Below, piece by piece: positions 11,407 through 23,611 of a DNA stretch of 64,000 nucleotides. Numbering within the stretch: position 1 is the stretch's first letter; every line of letters begins with the position of its first letter. The stretch covers positions 1-64,000 of the forward strand of contig QANZ01001960.1 of the NCBI GenBank assembly GCA_003254925.1. The letters are read 5' to 3'. A model generated the notes under the pieces. The model was not told the origin of the DNA, searched no databases, and saw only the letters and a program-made list of their open reading frames with translations. The translations under genes were made by a program, and so were the position numbers. This DNA comes from Chamaecrista fasciculata (Eukaryota; Streptophyta; Magnoliopsida; Fabales; Fabaceae).

Positions 11407-14400
11407 ATGGGTAGTAATAGCAGGGGAATCAGAGATGGTGAAGGCACTTCTAGTGGACTGAGAAAGCTTGAAGACGACGACGATGAAGACTATCAACAAG
11501 TGTTGAGTAATGGGTTCACAGCAGATCCAATGGTTCAGCTGCTTCCACGTGGCCCTAGGGCATCATCTCAGCCGCTCCCTCCTCCTCCTCCTCCCTTGGT
11601 CGGCCAACAGGTCAGATGATTTTCTTTTCTTTTCTTTTCTTTCCCAAGAAAATCAAACATATTATGATTTCTTTCTTTTTTGGTTTGATTTTTCTTTATG
11701 AGTCAAAAGAACAGAGAAGGAAGCAGCAACACAAGAAAACATTAAACATGTTGGGTTTGATGATGTTCTGTTCTGTTCTGTTCTAAAGAGGATTTATAAC
11801 AGAACATTCAGCTTTGGGTAATTCAAGGAGAGGAATATATATAAAAAACTATGATGATATTCATATTCCCATGAAACTGCTTTGACCTTTCGGGAATTCC
11901 TAAGTTAGCAAAAGTCCTGGTCTTTTTTGTCTTTTTTTTTTTTTTCCTTCTTCTTCTTTATAAGATACATACTGTCTTAACAGTGAATTTTACTGTTCTA
12001 GTGCTTCTTAGAAGAACCGAAGCTGAGTGAAATTCTAAGTGCACAGAAAGAGTTTTCTTCTATTATGCACAGAGCTCTCTTGGGAATTGCAAGTGGATAT
12101 TCAATGTTGAGAAAATCAACAGTCTAAATAAAGTTCAATCTTAAAAAATAAAAATGCATATATAATCAGGGACTTGTATTGTTATGTGATCAGTAACTAG
12201 CAAGTTATGAGATATAATGACGAAAGAAATGGGTTATCTGAAACTTACACTCTCATTGCTTTCATTTTTTTTACTTACTTGTCCGGATGAAATTGTATAT
12301 TTGCACATCCCACTTTTTATAAATGAAAAGTTTAAGAAATTGTGTTTGATGCTGTAGTGGTATGTTTGAATTAAAGATTATGAAAGCGAAGGAGAAGGAA
12401 GACAAGGGAATTATATGATCTTTTTCTTGTTTAGGAAGTTAAAAATTGAAGGAGGAGATTATAAAAGATTAATTTTTGATACTCCATTATCTTTTTCCCT
12501 TCTCTCTCATTTTCATTCCCCTTTTGATTTCCAAACATAGCCTTAGAGCTACCGAGACTATGGCACGTTCGACATGTGTCTGACACTCATACGCTGTATA
12601 TCTTGTCGTGTCAGGGTGTGTCTGTATTATGACATGTTGCATAGAACGCTAAAATCTTGAGTGCCTATTTTCAAGGTTCAAGGGATGGCCTTGCAACTAC
12701 AACCTGAAGGAGAAATACTGCAGAATGGGTATATAGAATCAATGGTTCATGTGAGATTGAAAAGAGTGAAGATATCATGGAATCATAATGGCAAAGGCGT
12801 TGCTATTGCAGGATCATGGGACAACTGGGAAACCACGTAACATTCATTCATGCATGAATTTCTGCAACTAGGCTTCTTGTTGATTTCATTTACAATCATA
12901 AAAATTTGATGTTTTGATATGAGAAACTCTACTGTTATGTTTTGCTGTCAGGGAGTTCTTGAAGAGGGTGGGTCAAAATTTTGAGATTACAAAGACTCTG
13001 CCAGTAGGAATATATCACTATCGTTTCATTGTTGATGGCTATTTCACTTATGCTCCTGAATTGCCTTGGGCTTTTGATAATTCTGGCTATGGCTACAATA
13101 TATTGGATTTGCAGGTAATTTATTTCATGGCTTTATGTTATTATTTAGGAACAAACTGTAAAATACAAAAATACACACCACTTCTTCAACTTTGGTTTAT
13201 TGCCAAACATTCTCCTAACTTCAAAATCTAAAAAGTATTCTCATGCTCTTAATTTCTTGTAATGGAGATGCTGATTTAGGAAGAATACAAGTCTAGGAAT
13301 CTAAAGTTGAAGGGTATGTAATATGATCATCAGTTTGGTAAGGCATTATTCAGTTAAGTTCTTATTTTGAAACTATTTTTGCATAGGTACAATTTCCATT
13401 GCACTCAGTTCTACTTTTACTAGACCAGTGAATAAGAAATCCACTCACTATACAAGCATAATTTTTCTAGTTATATCTGTCAATACTTTTGAATGAATGA
13501 AAATTGTGTAGACATATAAATTGATCATTCAAAGATAGTTTATACTCTTTAATCATTGAAAAATTCTAAAATCAATACATTTTAATCATTTTATCCGTAC
13601 AAGTTAGCCATTTTAGTTATTCTATGTTTACTCATGAAAATTTGTTGTCTGATGCTTAAGTCATTGCAGCTTAGCTGAGACAAATACATTTACAATGACT
13701 TATGCAAAACAGAACATCTCTTTTATTTAGTTGAAAATCGAAGTTTTTAGATAAAATCACCAAGCTTGCCGTAACATTGAACAATGTTTGTTCACATTTT
13801 CACTAACACTGAATTGACCCACTTTGGCATACAAGATACTGAACTTAAACCTATCTCACTGACAAGTAGATTACATTGTTTTACAGGAAGAATTTTAGTG
13901 AGCTTACTTGAAAACAGTATATGCACAATAAAGAGATAACCAAAACAGGTTATTAATGGCTTAATTTGATATTAATGCAATATGTATACCACTTCAGCCC
14001 ATATATAACCATGCTCTGTACTTTACAAATACTTACAAAAGAAATATAATTTTAATAGCAGAATTTAATGGGGTCATTTAGTGATGACGCATCTCTTGCT
14101 TTTGTTTACTATATTGCCATGCAACATTCTTGTAGATCTGTAGTGTTTAACATTAGGAATAAACCTAAAATCCTGCTTTCCCCACTAGATTATTGAGGGG
14201 CCATTTGGTTATTTGTTGTTTCAAATCCTGTTTAGCTCTATTTAAAGTTCCTAGAGGATGCCATCTGACCCAAAAAAATCCAATGAGACCTTCAATTCTG
14301 GGATCCTTTTATTTGAATGGCTCTCATACAAGGAACATCCCAAATCATAGTCGGAACAAACCTATATAGAATTTTTAATATATTTTTCATAAAGTTTCTC

Positions 14401-14989
14401 CAATCACAACTGTTATTTACATTCTTTCTCTTAAATGGTCATTTGTACAAAAAGTTGCCTTGTATATTCTCTCTCAACTATGATTAGTACGTAAAACAAA
14501 TTTGCCACATGTCTTATTTTCAGGAGAAAACCTTATACGTTGTTTTTGTTGTGCCCCTTACTTAATAGACTTATCCAGTAACTAGCTTCTGACATTTTTT
14601 TTCTGTTTTGTTTACACACGAAAATTCTGACTTAGCTACACGGTTAATCACATTTACAGGATTATATTCCGGAAAAGCTTGCAAACTTATCGGATTTTGA
14701 AACTCCTTCATCGCCGCCATGGAGCTACGATAACATATTCTTAAATGACGACGAGTTTGGCAAGCCTCCACCGGATTTGCCACAACAAATACCAGTGACA
14801 GTAAGAGATGAGCCTTCATCCTCAACTGACAGTCATCACACTTTTCCTAGGCCTACACATCTTGAACTGAATCATCTCTACATTCACAAAACAGAAAGGG
14901 AGCCATTTGTTGCACTTCGCTCAACTCACGGGTTTCAGCACAAGTATGTCACTATGGTGCTATACAAGTCCCTAAAAAGAGAAAAATGA
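11407..14989 (+). CDS. SnRK1 (SNF1-related kinase) regulatory subunit beta, KINbeta1/2 type
   Basis: Exons are 11407-11610, 12676-12836, 12952-13114 and 14660-14989, giving 285 residues, close to the 283-289 of Arabidopsis KINbeta1/2. The beta subunit is the scaffold of the SnRK1 energy-sensing kinase, joining the catalytic alpha and the gamma/betagamma subunits. The N-terminus MGSNS suits N-myristoylation at Gly2 for membrane binding. A carbohydrate-binding module (CBM48) spans about residues 99-174, with GSWDNW, LPVGIYHYRFIVDG and YNILDLQDYIPE. The C-terminal ASC domain (about 225-285) has HLELNHLYIHK and KYVTMVLYKSLKRE. All junctions are GT...AG and keep the frame. Oddities: a poly-proline run at the end of exon 1, and the linker before the CBM is shorter and unlike the common QVPMVPLQRP form. 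The family is secure; which paralogue is uncertain. Confidence 0.93.
12359..12542. repeat. Possible small MITE in intron 1 of the SnRK1 beta gene
   Basis: GGTATGTTTG at the left and CCAAACATAGCC at the right are imperfect inverse ends of a 184-bp segment whose interior is also loosely complementary (GAGAAGGAAGACAAGGG versus CCCTTCTCTCTC). I found no clear target duplication. Confidence 0.4.
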
Positions 14990-15023
14990 TGAGACGTGGG
15001 CTTTCATCCAGAAGAAAAAAAAA

Positions 15024-15287
15024 TTCCTATTTTAGTCCCCAGACAAATAAGTGATATTCAATCTGGTCCTTCATAGATCATTTCAGTTTATTCCTTCAAT
15101 TATCAAGATGTTGCAGTGTTGGTTTTCCATCCAATTTCTATGTAAATTTTGGTGTTAAACTTTGGATGGAAATTAAATGGAAAAACAACATTATAAGCAC
15201 TTCAATGATAAAGAAACTAAATTGAAAGAAATGGTCTGTAGAGGACTAAATTGAAAATTCACTTATCTTTTAGGGACCAAATGGAAC
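15024..15287. mobile_element. Degenerate MITE-like TIR element
   Basis: The left arm (TTTAGTCCC, AATAAGTGA, GGTCCTTCATAGA) and right arm (TCTGTAGAGGAC, TCACTTAT, GGGACCAAAT) are inverted, diverged copies about 100 bp long. It is non-coding and lies just downstream of the SnRK1 beta gene, possibly in its 3' UTR. Confidence 0.55.
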
Positions 15288-15838
15288 GTTCTGCTTTAAT
15301 CTATTATTGGTTGGAATAGTTTAAATTGGCGATAAAGAGTATTTTCTAAGCTTTGAAGCTTTTAAATAGAGAGTGGGTTGGAAAAGGTGAATATATGATT
15401 ACTTATCCCCACCAAAAACAAAAAAAGAGAAACAATCTTCTGGTATTATTATATTATTCATTTTAGTTGTCAATATAATACATTTTTTTTATAGCATTTG
15501 TCCAGCTTTTCATGTCTAGTGGTTTAGATTGATTGTGCCAATTGCAAATACACCTAAGATGCAGATTCACTTGGGTTATTCCATGGAATTGGCATCTAAT
15601 TCTGCTATTAATGGCATTTACCTTTTTTTTTTCTTTCTTAATTTCTTTTTCTTTGTCATCCTGCTTCCTCAGTTGCATCCTGGGATGATGATACAAGTGT
15701 TTTGATATTTTTATTCTTGTAAAACACACCTCATCTAAATTTGGTACGTAAGGGTTTGAACATTTCATTTCAGTCTTCCAGGGAGTATTTTTTCTTCAAT
15801 AACTTCGTCATGCTAAACCCTTGATGAGATTGTTAACT

Positions 15839-16041
15839 GAGTTAACGGAGGATTTAAATCCTCTAAAGAGTGAGTTTTTGTGAAGTGTGTAAAGTATAGG
15901 GAGAGGTAGAAAGAAATAGAAAGAGAAAGTCTTATAAATACAATGTTCAAGTGTGTGGAGTCCATACTCTTTTACTCTTTCTTTTTACCTCTCTACACTT
16001 CACAAAAACTTAAACTTTGGAGGATCTAAATCTGTTAATGG
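15839..16041. mobile_element. Foldback MITE
   Basis: The left arm (GAGGATTTAAATCCTC, GTTTTTGTGAAGTGT) and right arm (ACACTTCACAAAAAC, GAGGATCTAAATCTGTTAA) are inverted over most of the 200-bp element. It is non-coding. A similar arrangement recurs at about 38.87-39.05 kb. The target duplication was not resolved. Confidence 0.6.
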
Positions 16042-16877
16042 CCTAATTTAAAGTTTAAAGTTGATATCCATATGTCTCTATGTGATCTATAGTGGCATGT
16101 TTTCAACAAGAGCTAGACATAACTTTATGATAAATGAATTTACTCAACATTGTCAACTATTCATGATGATGATATTAATGACAAAATACTCGTTGGAAGA
16201 CTAAAATGAGACGTTTAAACTTATAATGACCAGATAAAGGCAAGGTATATCTTTCAGTTACAAAAATGTCATTTCACTATGTTTATCATATGGAGAATTA
16301 TATTTATAAACAGTGTTCATTGCAATACCCTATATAGTATATGGACCAAAAAACCAGAACATCTGGTCAAGCAGTTTAGGTACTGAAGTGTGAAACAACG
16401 GAGTCTTTGTTAATAATTCTTCCTTCAAACCTCATAGTCACTTTTAGCATAAATTTTTCAAACACAAATCACTATCAAAAGTATTTTTGCAACAGAAACT
16501 TCATTTTACAAGAAGCCCTTCGCCTATAAGCTACTAGCAGAAGATAAACTAAACAGTTAAAATTAAGAATTTACAAGGGTTGAGAACTTCAGAGTATAGG
16601 TATTGAAAAAGTTGCAAATCAAATATGCATTATTTTACTCTAATACTTTTCAGAAATATATCTGTAAAAGGGACAGACTGCTACTTTGAAATAACATTCT
16701 GGAACCAATATGGAAGGACAGAAAGCTCATCAAATTGATCCATATATCATAACATCAGTAGTGAGTACAAATATGGAAAGAGTCATAATAACGTAATAAC
16801 AGGAACTACAGAAACAAAAAGGGAAAAGCTTAAGACCTATAAGACAGTAGAGACAATGAGGTATTGTCAGAGCTTAA

Positions 16878-17022
16878 TCATCGAACAGGTACCTTAATCC
16901 AACCATTAGCAAATGCAATGGCCAAAATTACAAAAGGAGTTGACATACCAAATATGATAATGTAAGGAAGAGGTGTCATCATGGGATTCTCTCCTTCCCT
17001 TTCTCCTGCTGTTTGCCAGTAC
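16878..17022 (-). CDS. Terminal exon of an unrecognised small membrane protein (partial)
   Basis: On the minus strand a clean acceptor (GAAACGCAG) at 17023-17025 opens a frame of about 47 residues ending at TGA. It starts YWQTAGEREGENPM, continues through TPLPYIIIFGMSTPF and VILAIAFANGW, and ends IKVPVR. It has one hydrophobic segment, a short basic tail, and an acidic, hydrophilic N-side, which suits a small single-pass mitochondrial, ER or plastid protein. I do not recognise the family. I found no convincing upstream coding exon between here and 19.4 kb, so the first exon may be tiny or non-coding, translation may start at the internal MM, or this may be a stranded fragment. The composition is clearly more gene-like than its surroundings. 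Confidence 0.45.
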
Positions 17023-17026
17023 CTGC

Positions 17027-17744
17027 GTTTCACAAAACCCTTATTTAGTGTGTGTTTTTTTTTATCTTTTTTGCCACTGAGAGCAATCAACACTCAGAAA
17101 TATATGAGCTCAATTGCTTGATAAAGATGTGAATGAATTACAGTTTATTTTAGTGTAGTTTGGCCCAAAATAAGTTTGTGACAATTAGTGTCTTGTTCAA
17201 CTTTTCTGTAGTAAGTTTTGCTAATACTTGATCACTTTGTTAATTTTTTTTTGGGTTCCCCACAAATGAGGTAATTTTATTCGAGGTCCTGTCGGGTACT
17301 AAATATAGACACCTCTCATATGGATTCACTAGTTTATAGAAGATTAACCCCTTCTGCTCGACTTAACTCCAGCTAATGAGACACTTCAGTAAAATTATTA
17401 CTGGCATAGAGCTAATATTTCAAAATTGAAATTATATAATTAATCCAGCAATAATCCTGAAAGTTGAAACATCCTGGAAAAAAGAAGAACTAATTGAACA
17501 TTGGAGTAACGGACATTTAATAGTAAAATTGTTTATTATGTTAACATTTATATCTTTATTTTTTGGGTCAAAATTAGTATATAAAATATCACATGATGGT
17601 TAAAACTTAAAAGATAGCTGAAATGCCAGTAGAGGGTGTTGAATGCACACTATAAACCACATAAAAGAAACTAATTTTGAGCTAACTCATAAAATTATAC
17701 TCTAATTTAGTAATTTACCCAAGAGCTAACAAGACAAATTGACA
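17027..17744. other. Intergenic or intronic region
   Basis: I looked on the minus strand for a first exon of the small membrane protein and saw none: every ATG frame closes within a few to about 20 codons. The rest is AT-rich without recognisable features. Confidence 0.4.
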
Positions 17745-18344
<600 letters not shown>

Positions 18345-18540
18345 TGTAAAAATGTTTTTTATTACTATTAAATATAATAATAACTAATTTTATGTTCTGA
18401 CTTCTGATACAAATTAAATGTAACAAAAATTATAAAATTTAAAAAGAAATGGACATTTTAATAAAAAGAAGGTTAAATGTTTGAATTGATCTTATATGAC
18501 TAATTTCATTTGTTTGACTGTAAAACAAAATATATATATA

Positions 18541-19020
18541 CAAGGTTTTTAAAATTGGACCGGTTATTGAACCGGACGAAGTAGGAGTTCAAAGTTCAAT
18601 GGTCCAATCGGGGTTCAACTAAGGTCGGATCGTTAATAATTAAATAAATTAAAAATAATTTAGTTTAATTTAAAATAATAAAAATATACTAATAACTATT
18701 AAAAATATATAATAAATTTTTTAAATTTAAACTTGATTAGGTAAGAAAGTGAAAACTAAAAGGATAATAGATTAAATATTGAACCGAAAACTACTAAATA
18801 ACATATTATTTTGAGTCTAAATTTAATAAGAAAAAAAATCCTTTAAAATAACATTATTTTAGTCCCAAAAAGAAAAAAATGAACAAAAATGTTCTGAACC
18901 GGTTCAACCCCAAATCAGCTCGGTTCAGGCCGGTTTTCCCGGTTATATGTCAAGGAGATTTTCCATCTAACTCAGACCACTGGCCGGATCACGGTGCAAT
19001 TGGTCCGGTTTTCACGACAG
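18541..19020. mobile_element. Non-autonomous element of the ACCGG-rich repeat family, copy 2
   Basis: It starts AGGTTTTTAAAATTGGACCGG-like, shares the AT-rich core (GTTAATAATTAAATAAATT, TTTTGAGTCTAAATTTAATAAG) with the copies at 9757 and 57042, and ends in ACCGGTTCAACC-type blocks. It is clearly more diverged than the other two, so it is an older insertion. Non-coding. Confidence 0.7.
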
Positions 19021-19021
19021 T

Positions 19022-19463
19022 GTATATATTTATATATAACTTTGTTTAACTATAAAATGAGCAATTCACTTTCAAGACTCAATTTAGTTTTGTTTTGTTC
19101 ACGATCCCAATTGAATAAAGAAAGTGTTCATCAAAAGTAACATGTAGTTCTAAACTCGTGACATTCAAACTTGAAATGAGATTGATACGACCACATTCAG
19201 TCTTTGAGATCAAAATAAATAGTTATAGAAATATTTAAGACCAATATAAAAATTTTGAAAGATTGAAGACCAAAAACAAAATAACTTTAGATTCAAGTCA
19301 TTCTTTGGCAGAAATGGTGACACATTCAATCTTATTTCAACACACAGTACAAGCACACCATATTAAATACAAAACATTCCATCGTGAATTCGTGATCCTA
19401 GATACTATAAATTCATCACAATACATTATTTTACACAAAACAACTTATCATTTAGCATGAAAC
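19022..19463. other. Intergenic region and probable 3' UTR of the kelch gene
   Basis: The part nearest 19463 should hold the 3' UTR of the minus-strand kelch gene. The rest includes a fragment (about 19080-19205) of the dispersed repeat also seen near 4.6 and 41 kb. Confidence 0.4.
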
Positions 19464-21481
19464 TCAGACAGAGATGGGAGTAAAATAGAAAATATCATCA
19501 AGCCTATCATTACTCGGTGAATTCCCTCCATACACCAACAATCCCTCTTTGCCATCCCTCTGGCCACCGGCGAAAGCACACCACCCACGAGGTCCCGGAT
19601 GGCTACCGGAATCCGCCTTATCTTCCACCCTTCTCCATGCCAAAGTTTCAGTGTCCAAAACAAAAAACTCACCTGAGAATTGTCCAGCACCCATGTGACC
19701 TTGGTCACTAGGATCTATCTCACCACCATATACCAATATGTGTTTCCCAATGGCAACACTAGAGAATACACTACGGGCCGTGGGCTTCTCACCAGTTGTT
19801 TCTACTTGGGCCCAACTTTTCTTGGCCAGATCATAAGAATGTACATCATCTGTTTCTTCCCCAGCAAACCCATAAACCACCCATATTTTCCCTTGGGCCA
19901 CTGCAAGCCCAGGCCCACCTCTCCCCCTGCAATTTTCCCCTGGAGAAGGGAATTGCACCCATTTCTTCTCAACAACATCAAACGCCCATAGATCATTAAG
20001 CCTGCCGGCAACACCACAGCCACCAAAGACATAAACATTCCGGTCATCTGCGGTGATTGAGTGGTAACTCCGGTGAGGAGGACCGGCATCGCCTCTTGAA
20101 ATTAAGGCCCATTTGTTGGTCTTAGTATCAAAAGAATAGAGTTCATTAAGCTCTTTGTGCTCACCATCCCTACCACCAAACACATAGATGGTGTCTCCAA
20201 CAGCAGCCATAGCGACACCAACACGTGGCGGCGGAGCATCACCGGACGCATCAGCCACAGACCATGTCAGAGTCTCAAGGTTGAACACGTGGAGCTTGTT
20301 GTCCACAGGGACACGTGGTGCAAATTCACCACCAAATGCATAGACCTTGTGTCCAACTATGGCAACAGCATGTGAACTTCTTGCCCCAGGTCCTGTTCCA
20401 TTCTGGTCAAGCTGGTGCAGAATAACAACAAACACACAAATATTAATTCTTGTGTGAATCCCCTAAAGTTGAGATTACACTAAGTTCCTGAATTTTTCCT
20501 AGTATTCACTGTTGATTGGTCCAAAGTCAAAAGTATTTTGAAATGAATGCCCCTAAAGTTGATTGGCCCATAGTTGAGATTATATGTATTCTTTTCTGCT
20601 TTTTTTCCACATGAAGTTGGAAATGATTTCTTTGAAATTTTAACTCGTAAAGGTTTATGAAGTCAAAAAAATAGTGAAATGAGAATATGTAATTATGTAC
20701 CCTTTTCTATTTTTCATTTCTCTCCTTATCTTTTAGTGCCTCTCTCCTACTTCACCAAGTCAAGTATTCAAGTTTTTGAAAAGATTTATAAGGCAGACCA
20801 GATTAAGGTGTTAGATTCCAATGATGATTGAGACAAATATCAGTATTGGAAAACGAGTGGATGACAGAGTTTTCATATTTGAGATAACACAAACAGTGAA
20901 GCTATCAATAGAGGAGGGCCTTTCATAAGAAAACATGATTTTGACATGAAATCTCTATCCTGCCTGGTTCCCTCAAAACCAAATTAGTAGAGAAAAAAAA
21001 TGCAAACGAGTCCCAATTTTCCATTTCACAACACTTGTCCTTTCGAAGGGAACCATCACAATTCACAACACAGATATTCCACCAATTACCAAATCGCACA
21101 CTAAATACCTGATTTAGTCACAAGAGGATGCACGAAATCCCTAAATGAGAAAGAACCATTTCTTTTCGATCGGTAAAAACGAAAGCACAGAAATCACAGT
21201 GTAGGACGGATAAGAACACCAAGAAATGCTTTCAAAAAAAAAAAAAAAGAACACCAAGAATTTTACACTCCAGAAAACCAAACATCTGAGGAAGATGTGA
21301 CAGATTATTGTACAAATTGAAAGAGAAACAAGGAAACAGAACAAATTTTGCGGAAAAGGAAGTACCAATCATAGACATAGAAGAATTATATGCGATATTG
21401 ATAACAGAAGAATCGACGATTGAAAAGCAAAATAAAAAAGAGAAATCATACCTTAACCCATTTGCCTTGAGCCACTGCCAT
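19464..21481 (-). CDS. Kelch-repeat protein, nitrile-specifier-protein-like (At3g07720 type)
   Basis: Two exons on the minus strand: 21481-21452 (MAVAQGKWVK) and 20411-19464, phase 0, GT...AG, giving 325 residues. The protein is almost entirely a kelch beta-propeller: blades are marked by VYAFGGEF, IYVFGGRDG, VYVFGGCG, IWVVYGFAG, ILVYGGEID and LLVYGGNSP, with the paired Trp/Tyr residues of the repeat (LTWSVADASGD, NKWALISRGD, KKWVQFPSPG). The length and order match plant NSP5/At3g07720 relatives, which are soluble cytosolic proteins. True specifier proteins act on glucosinolate products with an iron-binding E-x3-D-x3-H. Here the equivalent stretch is EIDPSDQGH, where the middle Asp position is Ser, so specifier activity is doubtful. 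The tiny first exon and roughly 1-kb intron are inferred from frame and homology. Confidence 0.9.
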
Positions 21482-21536
21482 CGCTGAAGAACTCTCTCAC
21501 TCACAGTCACAAGTGTGCTCAAATTGTTTCACTCCT

Positions 21537-21553
21537 AGATATATATAGCCAAT
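21537..21553 (-). promoter_or_regulatory. Probable TATA box and inverted CCAAT of the kelch gene
   Basis: On the minus strand CTATATATATCTAG lies about 60 bases upstream of the ATG, preceded by ATTGG (CCAAT in the other orientation). Position and sequence suit a core promoter with a short 5' UTR. Confidence 0.5.
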
Positions 21554-22914
21554 ATGGAAATTGCATTTTATTTAATATAATTTTTTTAGTAATATGATTT
21601 TATTTTTAATATGGTAATAAAGGCAATTAAACTGTGATAAAATGTTTATATGATAGAAAAAAGATGTATATCATGTAAGAAAATTAATTTTATCAGTGAG
21701 AATAAAATAAGAAAATAAATTTTATAAAAAAATATAAGGAAGTCTGTTAAATTTCAAGGAAAAAATGTTTTATAGAAGTCAACACTGTTAAAAATGTTTA
21801 CTTGTCTTATTGAAGAAGTAATCGCCTAAAAATTGATTGGCCAAAAAAGAAATCAACTATAAACTGTATATCAAAAGATTTGCTAAGTTTAATTTATGTT
21901 ATTTTTTTAATTTATCTTTATCACACAAAATGACGAAAACCCCACAATGCATAAGAGTTGAGAATGCTGAGTGGCCTATATGGCTATATCTTTTGGCTTG
22001 ACGTTTGCAGAAGCTGCAAAATAAATAATTTATTTAATAAAGTACAAAGTATAATAATAATTGAATGAGTGTGTAACTAGGTAGTATATAACTGAGCTAG
22101 ATGGTTTTTGGTGGTTCAAATATTATTGTTAATTGCATTATATTAATTTTGATTCCCTCTGCAAATGCCTGGATCATGCCTGCTGATGTAATTCCACGTT
22201 GAATTGTCACAATGGGCTCAAAATTAATTTAAATTATTGGTACAAACTTACCCACCGTAAGTTATGAGGGGGTAAGTTTGTATCAATAATTTAAATCTAA
22301 GATATTACATAATTATTCTCAAGTCTTTGATCGTGGAATGTGTCCAAGTAACTTACTGTGAGTTTGTCAGACATTCCTTTAAGTCTACTATTCAACCTTA
22401 GACAATTACCCCAAACTAAAGTTAATCTAAAGTTAAATCTAGTTCATCAATAGTCATAATAATATCAAATAAATATGATCTATTAATAAGAAATATATAT
22501 ATATATATATATTCTAGGGCGTCAGTGCACGAGGTTCTCACTAGATAAAATTTGAGAAGAGTCAAAATTTACACAATTTTATCCCTGCTTTAAGTAAGGT
22601 TGTTTCATAAAATAAAACAACTATGATCTATATAATAAGGATATATAATGATATCATTTAAATGGGCCAGTCTCTTATTATTTATTTAGTGAGTGACGTT
22701 AATCCATTAAGATTAGGAGTGAGCAAATAGAGAACACCGATCCACCTTGCAACCTTGAGTGGGGTTGGTTCAAGTTATTTTGAAATAATAAAATTGTACA
22801 CTTGAGAGTTGAAAGTTATGTAATAAAATATTTATATTAACTTTGATTTGATCACTTTCAAGAAAAAATATTTATATTTTTATATATTTGACAAAAGATA
22901 CTTTTAATTATAAT
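21554..22914. other. AT-rich intergenic region
   Basis: No gene is visible. It contains a hairpin at 22228-22295 (separate entry) and a TA microsatellite at about 22494-22512. Confidence 0.5.
22228..22295. repeat. Short perfect-type hairpin
   Basis: Arms of about 26 bases (ATTGGTACAAACTTACCC and GGGTAAGTTTGTATCAAT at their cores) with one mismatch enclose a 15-base loop. It may be a relic of a small foldback transposon. No coding context. Confidence 0.7.
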
Positions 22915-22923
22915 TTTTATTTA

Positions 22924-23511
22924 GGTAAAAGACATGTTGGTGCCTTTAATTTTTGGGTCAGTTTCAGTTATGCCCTAACGTTTCACATTGTTGTCAATTA
23001 TACTTTAATCTCAATTTTTTTTGGGCCAAAGTCCTATTTTGGTCCCTCAAGTTTGCTCAAAGTTCCGTTTTCGTCTCTCAAGTCTCCAGCGAACATTTCC
23101 GCAAGATACACAGTGACTCCGACGACTAAGAAAACTCCTAATCCAAGGTTTTTTTTTTTTTTTTTCTTTTGAGTTCAATGACGGCCTTCATTTTGCAAAA
23201 AAATGACTGGCAAGCCGCCAAAAATCATATTCTTGGTCATTTTTTTTCCGCAAAATGCAGGCTGCCATTCAACTCAGGAGGTAAAAACCCTTGGATTAGG
23301 AGTTTTCGTTGTCATCAGGGCCGTCGTGTATCTCGCTGGAAAGTTCACCGGAGACTTGAGGGACCAAAATAGGACTTTGGCCTAAAAAAATTGAGGTTAA
23401 GGTATAATTGACAACAATGTGAAACGTTGAGGACATAATTGACATAAAACAAACGTTGGAGGTATAATTGAAACTGACCCCAACGTTAGGGGCACCCAGA
23501 GATCTTTTCCC
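22924..23511. mobile_element. Mutator-like MITE forming one long hairpin
   Basis: The whole 588-bp element is an inverted repeat with arms of about 250-290 bp. Matching blocks include GGCCAAAGTCCTATTTTGG, ATTAGGAGTTTTCG and GATACACGACGG-like sequence, meeting near 23200-23230. A perfect 9-bp target duplication, TTTTATTTA, flanks it (22915-22923 and 23512-23520), which is diagnostic of Mutator-type insertion. It encodes no protein. If transcribed, its RNA would fold into a long duplex suitable for small-RNA production. Confidence 0.88.
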
Positions 23512-23611
23512 TTTTATTTATATTACCTCTATGATTAATCATGTTTACTACTAATGAAAGTTATGTAATAAAATGCAAGTGTAATCCTTAGTTTAAATTG
23601 CAGCTTCAGTT

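Noticed and set aside
14790-14815. Possible splice donor inside the last exon of the SnRK1 beta gene (GACAGTAAGAG)
   Set aside because: Reading through keeps a conserved ASC domain in frame to the stop, so no intron is needed.
19448-20375. Several overlapping frames on both strands of the kelch exon
   Set aside because: Shadows; only the 323-codon minus frame shows kelch repeats.
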